A stretch of DNA of 64,000 bases from Paeniglutamicibacter kerguelensis (GTDB lineage Bacteria > Actinomycetota > Actinomycetes > Actinomycetales > Micrococcaceae). This document shows positions 60,406-64,000 of this stretch, in pieces; within the stretch, counting starts at the first letter, position 1; each line of letters begins with the position of its first letter. The notes beneath the pieces are model-generated. The model was not told the DNA's origin, did not search any database, and saw only the letters and a list, made by a program, of their open reading frames with translations. The stretch lies in contig NZ_JAGIOF010000001.1 in the NCBI RefSeq assembly GCF_017876535.1, forward strand, positions 868,001 through 932,000, in the 5' to 3' direction. A program made the position numbers and the translations under genes.

Positions 60406-61836
60406 ATGGCACACTACGACGTGGCGCAGTACGATCTCGCCATCATCGGGTCGGGCTCCGGCAACTCGCTGATCACCCCGTTCTGGGACGACAAGAAGGT
60501 CGCCATCATCGACGCCGGCACCTTCGGAGGCACCTGCCTCAACGTCGGGTGCATCCCCACCAAGATGTTCGCCTACCCGGCACAACTTGCCGCCAGTGCC
60601 GCCCAGGCCCGTGAACTCGGGGTGAACCTCGTGCACGAGGGCAGCGACTGGGTGGCGATCCGGGACAGGATCTTCGGGCGCATCGACGCGATCTCCGAGG
60701 GTGGCCGGCACTACCGGGCCGACGAGCTGGAAAACGTCGACCTCTACCAGGAGCACGTCACCATCACCGCCGACCACAGGCTGCTGACGGATTCCGGAAC
60801 GACGATCGACGCCGCGAAGATCGTGATCGCGGCCGGTTCGCGTGCCGTGCTGCCCCAGGTGCCGGGCATCGAGTTGCCCGGGATCCACACCTCGGACACC
60901 ATCATGCGCCTCGAGGCGCTGCCCGAACGCTTGGTGGTGGTCGGCGGCGGGTACGTCGCCAGCGAGTTCGCTGCGGTGTTCTCCTCCTTCGGCTCGAAGG
61001 TGACCCAGGTGAACCGCTCCGGCGCGCTCCTGCGGGAACAGGACGCAGACATTTCCGCGGCATTCACCGACGCCGCGGCAGGGCGCTGGAACGTCGAGCT
61101 CGAGGCAAAGCTGGTGCGCATCGAGGAACACGACGGCCACCTGCGCCTGCATTTTGCGCGCGCCGAGGGCGAACTGGTGCTGGACGCCGACACGGTGCTG
61201 GTCGCGGTGGGCCGCCGGCCCAACACCGACACGCTGGGCGTTGCTGCGCTCGGCCTGGATCTGCGTCCCAACGGCGCCCTGTGTGTTGATGGGTACCAGC
61301 GCGTGACGCGCGGCGGGGAACCCGTCGAGGGCATGTTCGCGCTGGGCGACGTGGCCAACGTCGACCAGCTCAAGCACGTGGCCAACCGCGAGGCGCGGGT
61401 GGTGGTGCACAACCTGGAGAACCCCGGGGCGATGCGGTCCATGGACCGCAGTGCCGTGCCCGCCGCGGTGTTCAGCAACCCGCAGGTCGCCGCCGTCGGG
61501 CTCACCGAGGCCCAGGCGGTCCAGGCGCACGGGGCAAACGACGTGGCCACGGCGATCCAGCCCTTCGGGTCAACCGCCTACGGCTGGGCGATGGAGGACA
61601 CCGAGGGCATCGTGAAACTGGTGGCCCACCGGGGCACCCGCCGGTTGCTCGGCGCCCACATCATGGGGCACGAGGCGGCGCTGCTGGTCCAGCCGCTCAT
61701 CCAGGCCATGGTGACGGACCTGGACCTCGTCGAGATGGCGCGCGGGCAGTTCTGGATCCACCCGGCGCTCAGCGAGGTCGTGGAAAACGCGTTGCTGTCG
61801 CTGGGCCTCGAGTCCCGACCCGGGGATCCGCTCTGA
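60406..61836 (+). CDS. mtr: Mycothione reductase
   Basis: A 476-residue FAD/NADPH disulfide reductase that regenerates mycothiol. The redox pair is Cys44 and Cys49 in GGTCLNVGCIPTKM. The NAD(P) motif VVVGGGYVASEFAAVFSSFG follows at about residues 178-197. The catalytic His-Glu pair is in WIHPALSEVVE (His about 452). The early IIGSGSGN motif distinguishes Mtr from lipoamide dehydrogenase and glutathione reductase. It starts at ATG 60406 next to the MinD-like gene. Confidence 0.95.
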   Translation: MAHYDVAQYDLAIIGSGSGNSLITPFWDDKKVAIIDAGTFGGTCLNVGCIPTKMFAYPAQLAASAAQARELGVNLVHEGSDWVAIRDRIFGRIDAISEGGRHYRADELENVDLYQEHVTITADHRLLTDSGTTIDAAKIVIAAGSRAVLPQVPGIELPGIHTSDTIMRLEALPERLVVVGGGYVASEFAAVFSSFGSKVTQVNRSGALLREQDADISAAFTDAAAGRWNVELEAKLVRIEEHDGHLRLHFARAEGELVLDADTVLVAVGRRPNTDTLGVAALGLDLRPNGALCVDGYQRVTRGGEPVEGMFALGDVANVDQLKHVANREARVVVHNLENPGAMRSMDRSAVPAAVFSNPQVAAVGLTEAQAVQAHGANDVATAIQPFGSTAYGWAMEDTEGIVKLVAHRGTRRLLGAHIMGHEAALLVQPLIQAMVTDLDLVEMARGQFWIHPALSEVVENALLSLGLESRPGDPL

Positions 61837-61892
61837 CCGTGTAGCTGTCCGGACCTGTGAGGCGTTTCAACGTGTTGTCCTCCGGCACGAAA

Positions 61893-61938
61893 ATGCGGGG
61901 CGGCGACGGACACCAAAGGTGCCGTCCCCGCCCCGCAT
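61893..61938. terminator. Bidirectional terminator between mtr and fadD
   Basis: A 17-bp stem with one mismatch (61893-61909 with 61922-61938) and an inner CACC/GGTG stem between convergent genes. Confidence 0.75.
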
Positions 61939-61982
61939 GCGTGAAGCGTTTTCCCGTGCCGCGCAGGGCCCGGCCGATGCGG

Positions 61983-63797
61983 TCAGGCGAGCGGCTTCAC
62001 GCCCGCGTAGATCTCCTCGACCACCGAGTCGAAGTCCTTCAGGACTTGGGCGCGCTTGATCTTCATCGACGGCGTCAGATGCCCGGATTCCTCGGTGAAG
62101 TCGGTCGGCACGATCCGGAACTCCTTGATCTGCTCGGCGCGCGAGACGCTGGCGTTGGCCTTGGCAACCAGCGCCGCAACCGTCTCTTGGACCTCCGGCA
62201 TCACGGCCGCCTGCGCGGTGGTGGTGCCGGCCGGAAGGTGGTGGCGTTCCAGCCAGCCCGGCAGCGCCTCCTCGTCCACGGTGATCAGCGCGGAAATGAA
62301 CGGGCGGGCATCGCCCACCACGACGCACTGGGACACCAGGGCGTCGGCGCGGATCTGGTCCTCAAGCATTGCCGGGACGACGTTCTTGCCGCTGGCGGTG
62401 ACGATGATTTCCTTCTTGCGCCCGGTGATGCGCAGGAAGCCGTCGGCATCCAGCTCGCCGATGTCCCCGGTGCGGAACCACCCGTCCACGAAGGTTTCCG
62501 CGGTGAGGTCCGGGCGGTTGTAGTAGCCGCGCATCACGCAGAAGCCCTTGGCCAGGATCTCCCCGTCCTCGGCGATCCGCACGCCGTTGCCCGGCAGCGG
62601 GCGACCGACCGTGCCGATCTTGATCTGCTTCGGGGTGTTCACGGTGATCGGCGCGGTGGTCTCGGTCAGGCCGTAGCCCTCAAGGACGGTCAGCCCGATG
62701 CCGTGGAAGAAGTGGCCCAGCCGTTCGCCCAGCGGCGCGCCGCCGGAGACCGCGTGCACCACGTTTCCGCCCATGGCGGCGCGGATCTTCGAGTAGAGCA
62801 GCACGTCGAAGAGCTTGTGCTTGAGCTTCAGGCCCAGCGGCACCTTGCCGTCCTGCTCCGCCCGCGAGAAGGCGATCGCGGTGTCGGCGCCGGCGTGGAA
62901 GATCTTGCCCTTGCCGCCGTCCTCGGCCTTGAGCATCGAGGAGTTGTAGACCTTTTCGAAGACGCGCGGCACGGCCAGGATGAAGTTCGGCTTGAACGAC
63001 TGCAGGTCGCCCATCAGGTTCTTCACGTCTGCGGTGTGTGCAACCCGGACCCCCGCGGCGACGCTCAGGACCGAAATATAGCGGGCGAACACATGCGCCA
63101 GCGGCAGGAACATGATGGTGGAGGCGCCGGGGTATACGCACTCGGGCAGGGCCGCGGCGGCATTGTCGCTGAGCTCCACGAAGTTCGAGTGGGTCAGCTC
63201 GCAGCCCTTGGGGCGCCCGGTGGTTCCGGAGGTGTAGATGATGGTCGCCAGCGAGTCGAGCCCGGCGGCAGAGCGGCGCTCCTCCAGGACCGCGTCGCCC
63301 ACTTCCTTGCCGGCCACGCGCAGGGTGTCCAGGCCGTTGCCGTCGATCTGCCACACGTGGCCGAGCTTGTCCAGGCCCTCCTGGTGCGCTGCCTGGCGGA
63401 CGACGTTCTCGTGGCGCGGAGCCTCGACCACCACGGCGGCTGCATGCGAATCGCCGAGGATCCAGGCGACCTGTCCGGGGGAGGAAGTTTCGTAGACGGG
63501 GACCGTGACGCAGCCGGCAAACCAGATGGCGAAGTCGACGAGCGTCCACTCGTACCGGGTGCGGGCCATCAGGCCGATGCGGGCGCCGGGCTCGATGCCG
63601 CTGGCGATGAACCCCTTGGCCAGCGCGGATGCATCCGCGGCGAACTCGGATGCGGAGATGTCGATCCAGCTGCCCTTGGGCCCGGGCTTTGAGAGCAACG
63701 GCGGATTTGCCGCGGAGCGTGCGTGGCGCAGCAGCAAATCGGTGATGTTGGTCTGCGGCGGCGTCTCCACCAGCGGTGGGACAACTAATTCCTGCAT
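61983..63797 (-). CDS. Long-chain fatty acid-CoA ligase, FadD15 type
   Basis: A 604-residue ANL-superfamily acyl-CoA synthetase that activates fatty acids through an acyl-AMP. The AMP motif is IIYTSGTTGRPKGCELTHSN (about residues 186-205). VLEGYGLTETTAP and WFRTGDIGELDADGFLRITG are conserved, and the GRKKEIIVTASGKNVVP hinge marks the FadD15/long-chain subgroup. The C-terminal Lys is in LTPSMKIKRAQV. Start MQELVVPPLVETPPQTN at 63797 follows GAAGGAGA. Confidence 0.94.
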   Translation of the reverse strand: MQELVVPPLVETPPQTNITDLLLRHARSAANPPLLSKPGPKGSWIDISASEFAADASALAKGFIASGIEPGARIGLMARTRYEWTLVDFAIWFAGCVTVPVYETSSPGQVAWILGDSHAAAVVVEAPRHENVVRQAAHQEGLDKLGHVWQIDGNGLDTLRVAGKEVGDAVLEERRSAAGLDSLATIIYTSGTTGRPKGCELTHSNFVELSDNAAAALPECVYPGASTIMFLPLAHVFARYISVLSVAAGVRVAHTADVKNLMGDLQSFKPNFILAVPRVFEKVYNSSMLKAEDGGKGKIFHAGADTAIAFSRAEQDGKVPLGLKLKHKLFDVLLYSKIRAAMGGNVVHAVSGGAPLGERLGHFFHGIGLTVLEGYGLTETTAPITVNTPKQIKIGTVGRPLPGNGVRIAEDGEILAKGFCVMRGYYNRPDLTAETFVDGWFRTGDIGELDADGFLRITGRKKEIIVTASGKNVVPAMLEDQIRADALVSQCVVVGDARPFISALITVDEEALPGWLERHHLPAGTTTAQAAVMPEVQETVAALVAKANASVSRAEQIKEFRIVPTDFTEESGHLTPSMKIKRAQVLKDFDSVVEEIYAGVKPLA

Positions 63798-63897
63798 CGG
63801 GTCTCCTTCGGTCGGAGGGCCGGGAGCAGCGTGCCGGCTGCCGGTCCCACTACCACCATGCTAGTGGTTTGCATCACATTGTTTACTCACTGGTAAC

Positions 63898-64000
63898 TTA
63901 CGGGGATTTTCCGGTCTTGGCAACAGGACTGCCGGCCTTCGCGGTGGCGGGAGCGGGGATGCACGAATTCCGGCGCTTTTCCGACGTGGCGGGGGGGCTC
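63898..64000 (-). CDS. Possible C-terminal tail of a minus-strand protein (partial, window edge)
   Basis: A frame open from the right edge on the minus strand ends in TAA at 63898-63900. Its 33 residues end PAPATAKAGSPVAKTGKSP, a Lys/Ala/Pro-rich tail of the kind seen at protein ends, with GC-rich third positions. An alternative on the plus strand is a gene starting at ATG 63959 (MHEFRRFSDVAGG) after a GGGAGCGGGG stretch. The sequence is too short to decide between them. Confidence 0.35.
   Translation of the reverse strand, partial: SPPATSEKRRNSCIPAPATAKAGSPVAKTGKSP

Overview
The window is a high-GC actinobacterial chromosome segment. Gene content and the 16S rRNA sequence point to the family Micrococcaceae (Arthrobacter, Paeniglutamicibacter or Glutamicibacter type); genus cannot be fixed by reading alone. 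Mycothiol enzymes (mycothione reductase, a mycothiol-dependent isomerase-like protein), GarA, TlyA, HelR and 'TAnnnT' -10 boxes directly abutting GTG starts all fit Actinobacteria. No plasmid, prophage, CRISPR or insertion-sequence genes were found.

Layout. 1-6022: end of an unidentified gene, a macro-domain protein, an ankyrin/lipoprotein pair, argH with candidate ARG boxes, a mycothiol-dependent DinB-like protein, a 3-methyladenine glycosylase and apt. 6106-9740: helR (RNA polymerase recycling) and tyrS. 9781-15911: a complete 16S-23S-5S rRNA operon with leader, spacer processing stem and terminator. 16243-27773: a giant RGG-repeat/TPR protein, HAD phosphatase, small protein, tlyA, nadK, recN, pyrG, NUDIX, xerD, MTH1-like NUDIX. 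The order from tyrS to xerD, then parA-scpA-scpB-rluB-(tyrA)-cmk-der at 40967-47980, follows the Mycobacterium tuberculosis Rv1689-Rv1713 order as I recall it. Here it is interrupted by the rRNA operon and by a 13-kb accessory block.

The accessory block (27815-40728) has an ECF sigma factor with a disrupted membrane partner gene, a SHOCT-domain membrane protein, the propionate methylcitrate cluster gntR-prpD-prpB-prpC divergent from prpE, a tRNA 3'-end fragment, and a CitA/CitB-type two-component system divergent from the C4-dicarboxylate carrier dctA. Together these would take up C4-dicarboxylates and burn propionyl-CoA to pyruvate and succinate.

47981-64000: tRNA-Pro(GGG), a gene-poor stretch ending in a decayed tRNA-Pro-like copy, an aromatic FAD monooxygenase behind two palindromes, a small membrane protein, the garA-ftsR-DUF151-merR module (as in Rv1827-Rv1830), an orphan ParA ATPase, pyruvate carboxylase, a MinD-like protein lacking its P-loop, mycothione reductase and a FadD15-type acyl-CoA ligase.

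The most unusual object is the 843-residue protein at 16243-18774. About 25 copies of FKPREDRGG form an RGG-type disordered domain fused to a TPR-like region and an acidic tail, with DNA repeats organised in a 117-bp higher-order unit.
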